Shown: positions 1 to 12,775, numbered from the stretch's first letter. The stretch is DNA of 64,000 nucleotides from Sapria himalayana (GCA_029783825.1 JAREIK010009576.1:1-64000), one strand, 5' to 3'. Notes: generated from the sequence alone by a model not told the origin. Numbers and translations are program-made.

Positions 1-2426
1 CTATATATCGATCTATATATCTATCTATCTATCTATCTATTTTCTTTCTATCTATATATTTGTCCTATATATCTATCTATCTATCTGACTATCTATTTGT
101 CTATCTATCTATCTAGCTATCTATCAATTTATCTATATATCAATCTATCTATTTCTTTGTCTAACAATATATCTATCAATCTATCTATTAAATTGTCTAT
201 AAATCTATCTATCAATCTTTCTATCAATCTATCTATGTATCTATGTATCTATTGATCTATTTATCTATTTGTCTATCTATTTTTACATTATTTGTGTATA
301 TATTTACTGATCTATCTATCGATCTATATCTCTCTATCTATTTATCTTTCTATCTATCTATCTGTCTATATATCTATCTATATATCTATCTATCTATATT
401 TCTATCAATCTATTTATCTATTAATCAATCAAACTAACTATCAATCAATCTATCGACTAATCTATATATCTATTTGTATATATGTCTGTCTATCTATCTA
501 TCTATTATTTGTCTATCTTTCTATCTACATATCTTTATGTCTTTCTATCTTTCTAACTATCAAACTATTTATCTATCTATCTATCTATCTACCTACCTAC
601 CTATCTAAGTATCTATCTTTATATATATCTTTTATCTATCTTTCTGTCTGTCTATCTATCTTTTTGTCTATCAATATGTCTATAAATATATCTATCAATC
701 AACTAATAATCTATCTATCAAATCTATCTATCAACCTGTCATTGTATATTTTTATCAATTTTTTAATCTAACTATCTATCTATCTATATGTCTATCTGTT
801 TATATATCACTTTCTCTATCTATATTTATATTTTTCTATATATCTGTCAATCTATCTATCTATATATCGTCTATCTATATGTATATCTATTTGTCTATCA
901 ATTTATCTATCAATCTATCTATTTATCTATTTATCTATCTATCTATTTGTCTATCTATTTATTTGTCTATCTATCTGTTTATCAACCTATCATTCAACAT
1001 GTCTATCAATATGTATATCAATCATTTTATCAATATGTCTATCAATCAATCTATCAATTTGTCTATCTTTCTGTTTATCTTCCTATCTATCTATGTGTCT
1101 ATCTTAATTTTTCTATCAATCTATTAGTATATCTACCTATCTATTAGTATATCAATCTATCTATCTGTCTATCTGTCTAACTATCTGTTTATCTATATAT
1201 TATCTATTTATCTACATTTCTATCTGTATATGTTTTTATCTAACTACATGTCTATCTATATTTCTATCTATCTGTCTATCTATATGTATATCTATTCATT
1301 TATCTTTATTTCTATTTCTCTGTCCATCAATCTATATTCTCTCTATCTATCATTTTGTCTATCTTTTAAATTATCATTTTGTCTATCTATCTTTCAATGA
1401 ATCTATCTATCTGTCTATATTTATGTCTATAATATATCAATCTAATTATCTATCTATTTATCTTTAAATCTATCTATCCAACTTTTTATCTATCTATCTG
1501 TCTGTCTATCTTTTTATCTACCTATTAATTTATCTAATTATCTAATAATTTATCAAACTATCTATTTATCTATCTAGCTGCCTAATAATCTATCAATCTA
1601 TCTATTTATCTATCTATTAAACTTTCTATATATCTAGTTTTTTATCTATCTATCTATATATTTCTATTAATATGTCTATCTATCTCACTTTCTATCTTTG
1701 TTTCAATCTATATATTAACATGTCTATTAATCTTTCTATTAATATGTATATTAATCTTTATATCAATCTTTCATTTAATCTGTCTCTCAATCTAATTATC
1801 TATCTAAATATCTATTTATTTATATGTCTCTCTATCTATCTTTCTATCTATCTATAAATCTATTTATGTCTCTATCTATCTAACTGTCTATATATCTATT
1901 TATATATCTGTCTATCTATTTATCTTTATTTATGTCTATATGTCTGTCTATATATCTATCTATCTATCTATCTATTTGACTATCTATTGTCTATTCATCC
2001 ATCTATCTATCTTTCTATCTATCTATCTATATATCAATCTATCTATATATTTATTTAACAATATATCTATCAATATATCTATCAAGTTGTCTATAAATCT
2101 ATCTATCAATATTTCTATCAATATGTCTATTTATATATCTATCTATCTATATATTTATCTATCTATCTATTTTTTACATTATTTGTGTCTCTATCTACCA
2201 ATCCATCTATCTATCTTTCTATATATCTAACTATCTAGCTATCTATTTGTCTATATATCTATCTATCTATCTCTCTTATCTATCTATCTTTTAATCAATC
2301 TATTTAACTATCAATCAATCTATCAATCTATCTATCTATATGTTTGTATATGTGTCTTTCTATCTTTCTGTATGACTTTCTATTTGTATATCTTTATCTT
2401 TCTATCTGTCTAACTATCTGACTATC
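1..2426. repeat. Degenerate (CTAT)n array, left part
   Basis: Almost uninterrupted imperfect CTAT tetranucleotides with scattered CAAT, TTTG and ATAT variants. The array is not random decay: recognisable stretches recur. A TTTTACATTATTTGTG segment near 281 returns near 2172, about 1.89 kb away. Segments around 715-780 and 1211-1420 reappear in the continuation after element A, near 13354 and 13816. This indicates a higher-order repeat of about 1.85 kb built from tetranucleotides. Open frames here give only periodic Tyr/Leu/Ser/Ile strings and are not genes. Confidence 0.95.
2424..2426. repeat. Target site duplication of element A, left copy (ATC)
   Basis: ATC directly precedes the terminal inverted repeat at 2427 and is repeated at 13205-13207 directly after the right end. 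Three-base duplications are the CACTA hallmark. The match is weakened because ATC occurs about every four bases in the surrounding array. Confidence 0.6.
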
Positions 2427-3450
2427 CACAACAAGAAAATATTGATTTAGTATGGGAATTTTAGCTAGGGATCAATCCCTAGCTAAATTATGAGGGATTA
2501 GCTAGGGAATAACAAGGAATTTATGTTTTTTTCATTAAAATAAAATTTGCAATGGATAAGCGCTGGATTAGTGATAGAATAATTTCGTAAATTCCACATC
2601 AGAAAAAAGTAGAGAATTTAGCAACGGATTAGCGACGAAAAATTTTCGTAAATTCCATTCAAGAAAAGTAGGGAAATTAGCGAGGGATTTAGTGCCGGAA
2701 AATTTTCATAAATTATGCTCAAGAAAAGCTGGGAATTTAGCGATGAATTTAGTGTCGAAATTTCTATGGCTAATAAAATGTAGAATTTAGCGACAGAATT
2801 TATCTAGCTAATAAAAACTAGAAATTAACACGGATTTAGTGATGGAAGTTCTCTAGCTAATAAAATCTAGTAATTAGCGACAGATTTAGCGACACAATTT
2901 TTCTAGCTAATTAAATCCAGAAATTAGCAACGGATTTAGTGACTGAATTTTCATAGCTAATAAAATCCAGAAATTAGCGAAGAATTTAGCGATGGAATTT
3001 CTCTAGCTAATAAAATATTGAAATTTGCAACGGTTTTAGTGACAGAATTTTCCTAGTTAATTACATCTGTAACATAGCGACAGATTTTAGCTACGGAATT
3101 CCTTAGTTAATTTCATTCTGAACATAGCGACGGATTTTAGCGACGTAATTTCTCTCGCCAATTACATCCTGAAAATATAGCTATGCATTTAGCGACAGAA
3201 TTTCCATTACTAATTAGATACTTAATAAGTGATGGATTTTAGCGACGGAACCTCCCTAGCCAATTACTTCCTGAATATAGTGATGGATTTTAGTAACGTA
3301 ACTTTTCTAACTAATAAAATCCGGAATATATCAATAGATTTAGCGAGGAAACTTCTCTAGCTAATTAAATCTAGAATATATCGACGGATTTAATGACTGA
3401 ACTTCCATAGCTAATTAAATCTCGAACATAGTGACCGAATTTCCCTTGCC
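2427..3450 (+). repeat. 5' subterminal repeats of element A
   Basis: After a short palindrome (TAGCTAGGGATC/GATCCCTAGCTA type) there are about 17 imperfect units of roughly 60 bp. Each has a TTAGCGACGG-like motif followed by a GAATTTCCCTAGCTAAT-like motif and an AT-rich spacer. In En/Spm, arrays of short motifs next to the ends are the binding sites of TNPA-type proteins. That role here is inferred from position. Confidence 0.85.
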
Positions 3451-4608
3451 AATATTTAATTATTAATTTTTTTAATTTATTATTAGTTTTAATATTTTAT
3501 TTAATTTTGTTTATTAAATGTATGTTAATGGTCTATAGATGAGTGATCCTTGAGAGTTACATTCTCCTCGTAAAATCATAAAAATTTAATATTATAAATA
3601 AATAATTTAAAAAATATAAAAATACAAAAAAAAGTATATTAATAACGGCTAAAATATCGATTTTTATGATGTATAAATTTTTTAAAAAATTATACAAAAA
3701 AATTTTGTAAAATTCTTAATTAAGAAACTTAAAATTTTGTATTAAAGTAACATTAAAAAATTAATTCTATAAGTATACTAATTTATTTCAATATTTTAAA
3801 AATTAAATTAACCTACATTAAAAATTCTACTAATATAAATGTAAATTAATTCATTTTATGATACAATATCTGAATTGATGAATAAACTAGTAAATATTAA
3901 TATGATTATTAGTATAAAAAAAATTTAATGATTATAGGAAACTTTAAAAAAAAATAATTAATAAAAAATTTAATAATTTTGAAATATAATAAAAATAGAA
4001 ATTTTTTCATTAAAGTTAAAAGAAAATAAATTAATATTTAAAAATTAATACATAGATATTTGCCCCTACTAAAATTTATAAGAATTAAACAATTGAGTAA
4101 TATTTTTTCTATTAGCTTTTAACATTCAGTCTTTATTAAAATAATTACAATAACTTTTTTTTAATTATCTTATCACTTTAAGTAATTTTTTGATTTTTGA
4201 AATTTATAAATGATATCAAATAATTGAAATTTATGCCTTTAAAATTATTACATAATATCTTCATAAAAATTAATATGATGAATTCTTAAAAATTTATAAC
4301 CATAAAATATAATTTTTTATAAATTTTTAACATTAAGAGTATTTTATAACTTTTAGGAGAGTGGCTAGAAGACAAATCATCTTTTCATGTATGTCATATT
4401 ATATGAAGTTTGTTAATTTGGTTGCTATTTGATATTTTTTTATAAGGCTAAACATATATTTTTTAAAATTGTTTATATATTGATTGTTTAATTAATATTA
4501 TAATAAAAAATTTTAATGTATTTATTTTTAATTTGTACCTTGCTACACGCACAATAATTAAATTGAAAAAATTTAATAGTAAATAAAATAAATAAGTTTT
4601 TTTGTATT

Positions 4609-4670
<62 letters not shown>

Positions 4671-4740
4671 TATTTAATGTTTTTATAATTAAAAATATAA
4701 ATATTTTGGAAATATATATAATTTGTTATTTAATGTTTAT
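3451..4740. other. AT-rich spacer inside element A, no gene seen
   Basis: Very AT-rich sequence without coding potential, ending near a (TA)n microsatellite at about 4609-4667. A related stretch occupies the same place in element C (about 36760-37900, opposite strand), including a shared GAGGAG/ATCTATAGACCAATAA-like segment. It is therefore original transposon sequence between the subterminal repeats and the first exon. Confidence 0.6.
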
Positions 4741-4882
4741 TTTGTCGAGATTAAGTCCTCCATCTTTCTCTAGACATTTTCGAAGAATAAGCGACGCAAC
4801 TCCTCCACAGTCCTTCCCTTCTCTCGACACCGATACAACATAAACATATACAAATTAAGCGATAATTTGTTATTGATTTAAG
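4741..4882 (+). other. Probable 5' UTR exon of element A
   Basis: A less AT-rich island with TCTCTCGACA, followed by TTGTTATTGATTTAAG and a splice donor GTATAT at 4883. Element C has the matching island on the minus strand (about 36614-36760) ending in TTATTGATTTGAG then GTATGT. Two diverged copies sharing the segment and the donor position support a transcribed leader exon. No start codon with a continuing frame is seen. Confidence 0.55.
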
Positions 4883-5282
4883 GTATATTTTCTATCCTAA
4901 TCTTCGTCAATTATCTTAATGTGTATTGATTCTGTTAATTTTTTTTCAAAATTCTTCTTCTTTAATTGTATACATTAATTTAATTATACTTATTGTAATA
5001 CATACCTAATGCATTTGTGTTGGGTTGGGAAGTAGGCATGCTTATATAAACTTAATTTAAGTATACTTTCTTTAAATACATTTTCTATTAATTTAATTAT
5101 ACTTGGATTGCTTATATAAACTATATATAAGCATACCTATATATGATAACTATATATAAATATAACATAACTATATATAAATATAACTATATATAAATAT
5201 AACTATATATAGTAGTGTGTATAATAACTCTAAAAATAGTTTACATAAACATAACTATATATAAATATAACAACATATATTT

Positions 5283-5322
<40 letters not shown>

Positions 5323-6890
5323 CTATCTATCTATCATAATTTTATATATGATACATTCAATTTACATGTCGTGTATTTCAGATATAATTAGTATTATACA
5401 TATAACATTATATACATATTTTATACAAATATAGATATATTGACTTTATGATAGGATTTTAATAATGTATATTTGAAAATTGTAAGTCATCATTATGAAA
5501 TACACGTCTAATAAATTTGCATTATGAAAATATCTATTATTCCATAATGTCGTGCATAGCCAATAAGTATAATTAAATTAATATCTGTAAACTATATTTT
5601 ATACATGGCTTTATGTATAGGGAAAAACACACTCTTATAAAAATGTAAGAGTGTATTTAATATCTATAAATTTAAAGTATAGCCACATTAATATATGTTA
5701 ATGTCAAATTAATATATGTAAACATTTATTGACCATTTTTCAATTAGTTCAAATTAAAATGGGCTTTATGTATATAGATACTAATTTACAATACATTTAA
5801 ATACATGTATAAATTTGACTATATTTTAATTAATTTGTTTAATTAAATGCCGCATAGGCTCTCTTATAAATGCCCTAGCATTGACTATCAATATGATTCA
5901 TACTGGATTAAAATATATGAGATATCCAGCTCATCTGACATACATTTTTCCGACATTAATTGATGTCGATGATTTTTGATGGGTTTGAGATGTTCCACCT
6001 AAATGGATAAGTAGATCTAACATATTTTATTACTGCTATGGCCATTAACTCATAAATTGTATACCCATGGACTTGATATTGTTTACTTATTGTAAGCTAA
6101 CCACTGAATTGTTTACTTGAGTAAATACTAGAAACTATTTAATTATTGTAAGCTTAGATAATGAAGAAACTTTGATAATTAATCCAAATAATCAATATCT
6201 ATAAAATGATAATCTAGAATATATATAAATTCTCGCATCACAACTATAAAATTATGGGTGTTTGAGAAATCATTCACTTTGGCACACAATTACATTCCTT
6301 CACATACCTTGCAAGCTATCCTTGGAGTCCAAGGTGCTAAACCACTCTAGTTCACTAACATGATTTTCACATATTTCACTTTCTTGGATTGTCACATATT
6401 TCACATATTTTCACATATCTTTCTCTAGTTCTAAAGCTATATCAATAATTTTCTCATATATGATTGCTTCATAAATATCAACATTTGAATTCAATTCTTA
6501 GCCATTTTCCAAAAAGGTCAATTTTTTTCATTGTTATTCATAATTTAGAAAACAAATTTTACTAAGTTCTCAATATTAGTAGTATATTAAGCAACAATCA
6601 CACTAGCTTGAGTTAATCTAAAAAAACTTTTCATGTTATTTTTCTTCAATGGGATACTTGAAATTATTAAAACATTACTATATAACTTATAAATTATGCA
6701 ACTATATTTCTAAGCATCAGTTAATTCTTTTCCCTTGAGATTTAGTTCATCCATTATCATAATTTCTTAAATAATTCTTTAGTCCTTTGCTGTTCAACCA
6801 TTACTAGGAAATGTTTTGCTTGATCTCTTACTAATTTTCACAAAATACTCATTAGTTTGTTGCATCTTTTCTTTCATAAATAGGCATTAC
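4883..6890. other. 5' intron region of element A, AT-rich
   Basis: AT-rich sequence after the leader donor. It includes short repeats of ACTATATATAAATATA type at about 5100-5280, which resemble a contracted form of the satellite in elements C and D. A (TA)n run at about 5283-5334 passes into CTAT. The remainder (5340-6890) shows nothing recognisable. Confidence 0.5.
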
Positions 6891-6897
6891 TCTATTA

Positions 6898-6923
6898 CTC
6901 TCTCTCACTCTCTCTCAATATAT

Positions 6924-6972
<49 letters not shown>

Positions 6973-7332
6973 CATCTCTCTCTCCATCTCTTTTCCTCTC
7001 TCTTTCTCCATCGCTCTCTCCCTCTCTCTCTATCTCTATATCTTTCTCTCTATCTCTCCATCTATCTCTCTAAATCTCTCTATCCCTCTCCATCTTTTTA
7101 TCCGTCTCCATCTCTCTATCCCTCTCCAGCTCTCTCTCTCTCTCTCTTCTCTCCATCTCTCTCTCTCTCTCTCCATCTCTCTCTCTCCATCTCTTTCTCT
7201 CCATTTCTCTCTCCATCCCCCCTCTCTCTCTCTCCATCCCTCTCTCTCACTCTCCATCTCTCTCTCACTCTTCCATCTCTCTCTCTCTCTCTCTCACTAT
7301 CTCCAATTGTCTCTCTCTCTCTCTCTCCATCT

Positions 7333-7364
<32 letters not shown>

Positions 7365-7445
7365 CATCTCTCTCCCTCGCCCTCTCCCCCCCTCTTTCTC
7401 TCCCTAACTCTCTCTCCTCTCTCTCTCCTTCACTCTCTCTCACTC
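6898..7445 (+). repeat. Polypyrimidine (CT)n tract of element A
   Basis: About 550 bp of CTCTCT with CCAT interruptions. In element C the same strand of the element also has a CT-rich tract (window 27075-27420, GA on the plus strand) close upstream of the TNP2 start. The tract is therefore a shared family feature at the end of the 5' intron rather than a random microsatellite. Confidence 0.85.
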
Positions 7446-7665
7446 AACTTTTCCTATACCACAATAATGAGATGTCTTCTTTACATAATATCATTATTTA
7501 TTTTGATCATATTGTAGGTTTACATTATTTTCTCTTTACTTGACATGTGTGGAAAAGTGGATTCAACTTTAAATATGACTATTTTTTTATTATTCACATG
7601 TTGGATGAAATCATTTCAGATATCTCATATTTTTTCATAGTATTTCATGAGAAATATCACCATAT

Positions 7666-8060
7666 AAATTGAAACAACAAGCAATGAACACAAATGAACG
7701 TATTGTAGTTATGGAGACAGAAATGAAAAAAAAGGAAGAGCAGATATCTCATTCGAAAGAATAAATATATCAAATTAAAGAACAGAAGAATGAGCATATA
7801 TCTTATTTGAAGGAAGAATATATGAAATTAAAGAATATAAGGATGAGCAGTCTACTAATTTGATTGAAGAAATGCAAGAAATTAAAGAAATTAATGATGA
7901 GATGAAAGAAATTAAGAATGTAATGCAACAGCAGATGTCCTATATGGTCAGAGTTAGTGGCAATTAAGCAACGGATAGCATTCTGAGATCTAGCTGTGAA
8001 ACCTCACAGGAGAGGCTAGAATTCCCTACAAATTATGAGGATGATTTCGTATGAGAATTA
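7666..8060 (+). pseudogene. Transposase_24 C-terminal remnant, element A
   Basis: Broken frames read like the C-terminal coiled coil of the second CACTA gene in elements B and C: NERIV..ME, DEQ..NLIEEMQEIKEI, EMKEIKNVMQQQMSYM. A further piece recalls the FRDLA.NP ending. Stops and frameshifts interrupt it, and an internal duplication of the Lys/Glu-rich segment is visible at about 7770-7860. Everything upstream, including TNP2, is deleted. The CT tract lies only about 220 bp before it, which marks the deletion junction between about 7445 and 7666. Confidence 0.75.
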
Positions 8061-8390
8061 TTTCTGAACTGTTATTTATTTTTGTTTATTTGTTGCAAAT
8101 AATTATGATATTTTTTTGAAGGTTTCAATTTGTTTATTATTGTTTAGTTCTTTGCATTTCCAATTAACTTAATTATGAATCTTTGTATGACATATTATAT
8201 GAGACAAAAAAATTCTGATTAAGATCATTCAGACATTGCCACGATCATTCCAATGCGTGGGTCTCATATTTACCGATTTTAGTTTTTTAAAAAGAGGGTT
8301 AGCTTATTTATCTTTATTATTCTTAACACATTTTATTTTTACAATCTCTTTCTCTCTAAAATAATTGCTGGACATCTTTTGGGTTTTTGT
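8061..8390 (+). other. Conserved 3' region of element A before the repeat units
   Basis: Non-coding sequence matching 17110-17485 in element B and the complement of 20760-21100 in element C. It includes GACATATTATATGAGA (8189-8204), CATTCAGACATTGCCACG, and GGGTCTCATATTTACCGATT. Element B has an acceptor-like ATTGCAG before the corresponding segment, so this may be a 3' UTR exon. Confidence 0.6.
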
Positions 8391-10286
8391 TAAAGCGGTA
8401 TGACAATCAACTTTAATTTGTATTTGTTCATGTCTATAATAAATATTTTTATATATCTATGATTATGTTTGCGTGTCTCCGAATTTTTTAGATAGAGTTT
8501 TAGACTATTATAGGTAAGTAAAAGGCTATATTCACCAACGGAAGGAGCGGCAGTGGCGGCAGTAGTGGCTGTGGCAGTGGCAGCGGTGGTGATGGCAGCA
8601 GCGGCGGGGATAGTAGCGGCAGCGGCGGCGGCGATAGTAGCGGCAGCGGCGGCGGCGATAGTAGCGGCAGTGGCGGCGGTGATAGTAGCGGCAGCAGCGG
8701 CAGCGATAGTAGCGGCAGCAGCAGCAGGGGCAGCGGTAAAAGCAATAGGGGCAACTGCAGCGGTAGTAGTGGTAGTTGCGGTAGTAGTGGTAGCGGGGGT
8801 AGCAGTGGCAGTGGTGGCAGCGGCGGCAGTGGCTTGTAGCGGAGGTAGCAGTGGCATCAGGGGCAGTGGCACCAGCAGAGGTAGTAATTACATAAGTGGT
8901 CATGGCTGCATCGGTGGCAACATAGTCATAAGCGGCTGTGGTGGTAGCTGCGGCTGCGGCGGCATCAATGCTAGCGGCAGAAGCACCGTCAATGGCGGAG
9001 CAGCTATAGCATCAGCAAAGATGGTAGTGGTGGCAGCAGCTACAGCACCACCAACAGTGGCAGCAGCTGTAGCACCGACAAAGGTGGCAGTAGCTATAGC
9101 ATTGGCAGTGGTGGCAGAAGCTGTAGCACTGGCAAAGGTGGCAGCACATGCAGTAGTGGCAGCAGTGGCAACAACGGCAGCAGTAGTAGCAGTAGCGACA
9201 ATGATAGCAACAGCGGCAGCAGTAGCAGCAATGGTAGCGGTAGCAGCAGTGATAGCGGTAGCAGCTACGGCAGTGGTAGCAATAGGGATAGCAGCGGCGG
9301 CGGCGGTAGCAACAGCGGTGGCAATGGTAGTAGTAGCGACAACGGTAGCAGCAGCGGCCGCGATAGCAGTAGTGGCAGTGGTAGCAGCAGCGGCAGCAGG
9401 AGCAGTAGTGGTAGCAAGGTTGCAGTGGCAGTAGTAGCGGTAGCAAGGCATTAGTGGAAGCAGTAGTGGCAGTAGCGATAGCAGTGGCAGTGCCAGTGCC
9501 AGTGCCAGTGCCAGTGGTAGTAGCGGCAGTAGCGGCAATGCTAGTAGCAGTAGTAGTGGCAGTGGCAGCAGCAGCAACGCCAGTGGCAATAGTAGTGGCA
9601 CCGGCAATGGGAGCAGCAACGGCGGCAGGAGTGGCAACGACAGTGGAAACAACAGTAATGGCAACAAATGTGGTATATACGTATGTATATAGTCAGTATA
9701 TACATACATATAATACTACAGTATTTTATGTACATATATATGTAGTATATATATACTCAGTATATATGTATGCATAATACTGTAGTTTATATGTACATAT
9801 TCTACAGTAATATATGTACGAGTGAAATGCTAATATATATAAACATATTTACTAGAGTAATATATATTTATCAAAATATAGGTTTTTTTATTAAATTTGA
9901 TTTGATTGAGTGGTATAAATTTTTTACAGATATGATATCACATTGTTTCTCATATGAATCATAAATAAGTGAAAGGATTTTTCAACAGATATGACGTACC
10001 ATGACTCGGACAGCTTTTAAGCAGCAAAAGTTGGTGATCGGAGGAGCAGAGGGAGAGAAAGCAATTTCAATGCATGGATAGATTATACTTTATGCATAGT
10101 TGGTAGATACATTGATTAATAAGATGTAATATAATTTATTATTTTTTTGTTTTTGTTATTTGTAAATATTGTATTAGAATAAGTTATTAAAAAAATTTTT
10201 TTTGTTATATTTAAAATTTTAATTTATAGTTTCTATTTTTATAAAATTTAATATAAAAATATTAAATTATTTAATTATAATTTTGT
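8391..10286 (+). repeat. GCN-intron 3' unit, copy A1
   Basis: First of three tandem copies in element A. A conserved leader (TATGACAATCAACTTTAATT, then GAGTTTTAG.CTATTATAG) ends at a donor GTAAGT (8514). Then come a GCN/RGY trinucleotide array (about 8540-9665, 1.1 kb), a dyad-rich TATACGTA block (about 9671-9875), an acceptor TTTTTTACAG (9929) and a conserved exon-like segment of about 200 bp. That segment has TCATATGAA, GGTGATCGGAGGAGCAGAG and AATGCATGGATAGATTATAC. Apparent Ala-, Leu/Pro- or Ser/Gly-rich frames in every phase and on both strands come from the trinucleotide array. Confidence 0.85.
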
Positions 10287-11431
10287 CAAAGCTGTATGAT
10301 AATCAACTTTAATTTGTGTTTGTTCATGTCAATAATATCTATTTTTATATATCTGTGAATATGTTTGTGAGTCTCTAGATTTTATGAGTAGAGTTTTAGC
10401 CTATTATAGCTATGTAAAAGCCTATTATCAGTAGTGGTAGTAGTGTCGGTAGTGGCAGTAACAACAGAGGTGGCAGTGGCGGCAGCACCGGTAGCGGCAC
10501 CGGTAGCACCGGCAGCACCTATAGCGGCGCTAGCACTGGCAGCGGCAGTAGCACCGCAAGCACCTGCAATAGCGGCGCATTGGTAGCAGTGGCGATAGCG
10601 GTGGCAGTGGCGGTAGTGGCGGCAGTGGCGTCAGTGGTGGTGGTCGTAGTAGCACTGGCATCGGGCAGCATAGGCAGTAGCGGCACGCCGGCAGCACCGG
10701 TGCGCCAGCAGCACTGGCGGCAGTGGCAGTAGCAGCACCGATAGCGATAGAAGTAGCACCAGTAGTGGTAGAGTGGTAGGAGCAACAACAACAACAACAA
10801 GAGTAGCACAATGGCAACAAATGCGATATATACGTACGCATATAGTCAGTATATACGTACATATAATTCTGCAGTATTTATGTACATATATACTGAGTAT
10901 ATATGGACTCAGCATATATGTATGCATAATACTAAAGTTTATATGTACATATATTGTAGTAATATATGTACGAGTGAAATACTAGTATATATGTACATAT
11001 TTATTGTAGTAATATATATTTATCAAAACATAGTTTTTTTTAATTTATTTTGATTTGATTGAGTGGTTTATAATTTCTTACAGATGTGGTACCGCATTGT
11101 TTCACATACGAATCTTGTATAAGTGAAGGGATTTTTCAACAGACATGAAGTACAGTTACTCAGACAGCTTTTTCACAGCAGAACGATGGTGATCGGAGGA
11201 GCAGAGAGAGAGAAAGCAACGTCAATGCATGGATAGTTTATGCACTATCAGTAGATACATTGATTAATAAGATATAATATAATTTTGTTAATTTTTTGTT
11301 TGTCATTTAAAATATTGTATTAGAATAAGTTATTAAATTAATTTTTTTTGTTTAATTTAAAATTTTAATTTATAGATTCTAATTTTATTAAATTTAATAT
11401 AAAAATATTAAATTATTTAATTAAATTTTAG
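10287..11431 (+). repeat. GCN-intron 3' unit, copy A2
   Basis: Second tandem copy with the same order of parts. The GCN/RGY array is about 0.4 kb (10425-10820) and has more ACC and GCAC triplets. The donor position reads TATAGCTATGT, so the G of GT is lost at 10410. The acceptor TTTCTTACAG (ending 11083) is kept. The dyad block runs about 10826-11030 and the exon-like segment about 11084-11280. Confidence 0.85.
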
Positions 11432-12775
11432 TTTAAGTTGTATGACAATCAACTTTAATTTGTGTTTGTTCATGTCTATACTAACTATTTTTATATATCT
11501 ATGAATAAGTTTGTGTGTCTTCAAATTTTTTGGATATAGTTTTAGCCAATTATAGGTATGTAAAAGCCTATAATTAGTAGCAGTAGCATCAGCAAAAGTA
11601 ACAATAGTGGCAGTGATGGTAGCAGCGACAATGACGATAGTGGAGGTGGTGACGAAAGAAGCAGCGGCGGTAGTGGCAATAATGGCGGCTTCGGCACCGG
11701 CAGAAGCAGCAGTAGTAGTGGCGATTGCGGCATCGGCGGGAGTGGTGGGAGCGGTGATAGTGGAGGTTGCGGCAGCAGCGACGGTAGCAGAGGCTACACC
11801 AAAATCAATATTGGTAGCGGCGGCAGCAGTGGCAGCACCGGAAGCAGCGGCGGCAATAGCGGCGGCGGCGGTAGTAGTGCTGGCAACGGTGGTAGCGGTG
11901 CTAGTGGCAGTAGTGGTAACTTGGCATGCAGCGGCAACATCGATAGTGGGGGTAGCGGAAGCAGCTGTGGCGGCAGCATCGGCAGAGTGGCGACTACAGA
12001 GCCAGCGACAACAATGGCGACAATAGGGCAGCAACAACAATGGCAACAGCAGAGACAGCGACAACAATGGCGAAAGCAGTAGTGGTATTAGCAACAACAA
12101 TGGCAGCGGCATCGGCGGTAGGAGTGGTAGTGGTAGCGGGAGTAGCATCAACAGCAACAAATGTAGTATATAGTACGAATAAATTTAGTATATACGTACA
12201 TATAATACGACAGTATTTTATGTACATATACTGAGTATATTTGTACTCAGTATATATGTACACATAATACTATAGTTTTTATGTACATATACTGTAGTAA
12301 ATATATACGAGTGAAATGCTAGTATATATTTACATATATACTACAGGATTATATATTGATCAAAGCATATCTTTTTTTTATTTTAATTTGACTGAGTGGT
12401 TTAAATTTCTTACAAATATGATACCACATTGTTCATCATACAAAGCTTGTATAAATGATGAGATTTTTAACTACACAATATGTACCGTGACTTGGGCAGC
12501 TTTTTCGCAGTAGAAAAATGGTTATCACAGGAGTAGAGGGAAATAAATCAATGTCAATGAATGGAATATTATATTTTATGCACTGTCGGTAGATACATTG
12601 ATGAATAAGATGTAATAAAATTCTATTTTTTTGTTTCAATTATGTAAAATATTAAATTAGAATAAGTTATTAAATGATATTATTTTTTGTTTATTATAAA
12701 TTATTTATAGTTTCATTTTAGATTCAAATTGATTTTGAAATATTAAATTATTTAATTAAAAAAAATTAAAATAAA
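11432..12775 (+). repeat. GCN-intron 3' unit, copy A3
   Basis: Third tandem copy. The donor TATAGGTATGT is kept (GT at 11556). The GCN/RGY array is about 0.6 kb (11575-12162), then the dyad block (about 12170-12370). The acceptor has become TTTCTTACAA, so AG is lost at 12413-12414. The exon-like segment (about 12415-12620) is more diverged than in A1 and A2. Confidence 0.85.

Noticed and set aside
1..2426. Tyr/Leu/Ser/Ile periodic open frames in the CTAT and TAGA arrays, including the 332-codon frame at 62982-63980
   Set aside because: They are translations of a four-base repeat, present in all phases and in both arrays, with no start context or domain.
7036..7367. Arg/Glu-rich frames in the CT/GA tracts (also 27073-27392)
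   Set aside because: Products of dinucleotide repeats; the reverse strand gives equally open Ser/Leu frames.
8390..9777. Long alanine-, leucine/proline- or glycine/serine-rich open frames on both strands, up to 293 codons
   Set aside because: A trinucleotide array without stop triplets is open in several frames at once. Frames exist on both strands at every GCN array, none continues into a conserved domain, and splice-like signals place the arrays in introns.
9930..10135. Exon-like segment after the GCN introns as a conserved protein-coding exon (PHCFSYEACISE in C1)
   Set aside because: The frame is not maintained: A1 has a stop right after SYES, and other copies shift frame. Conservation is at the nucleotide level, fitting a 3' UTR exon better.
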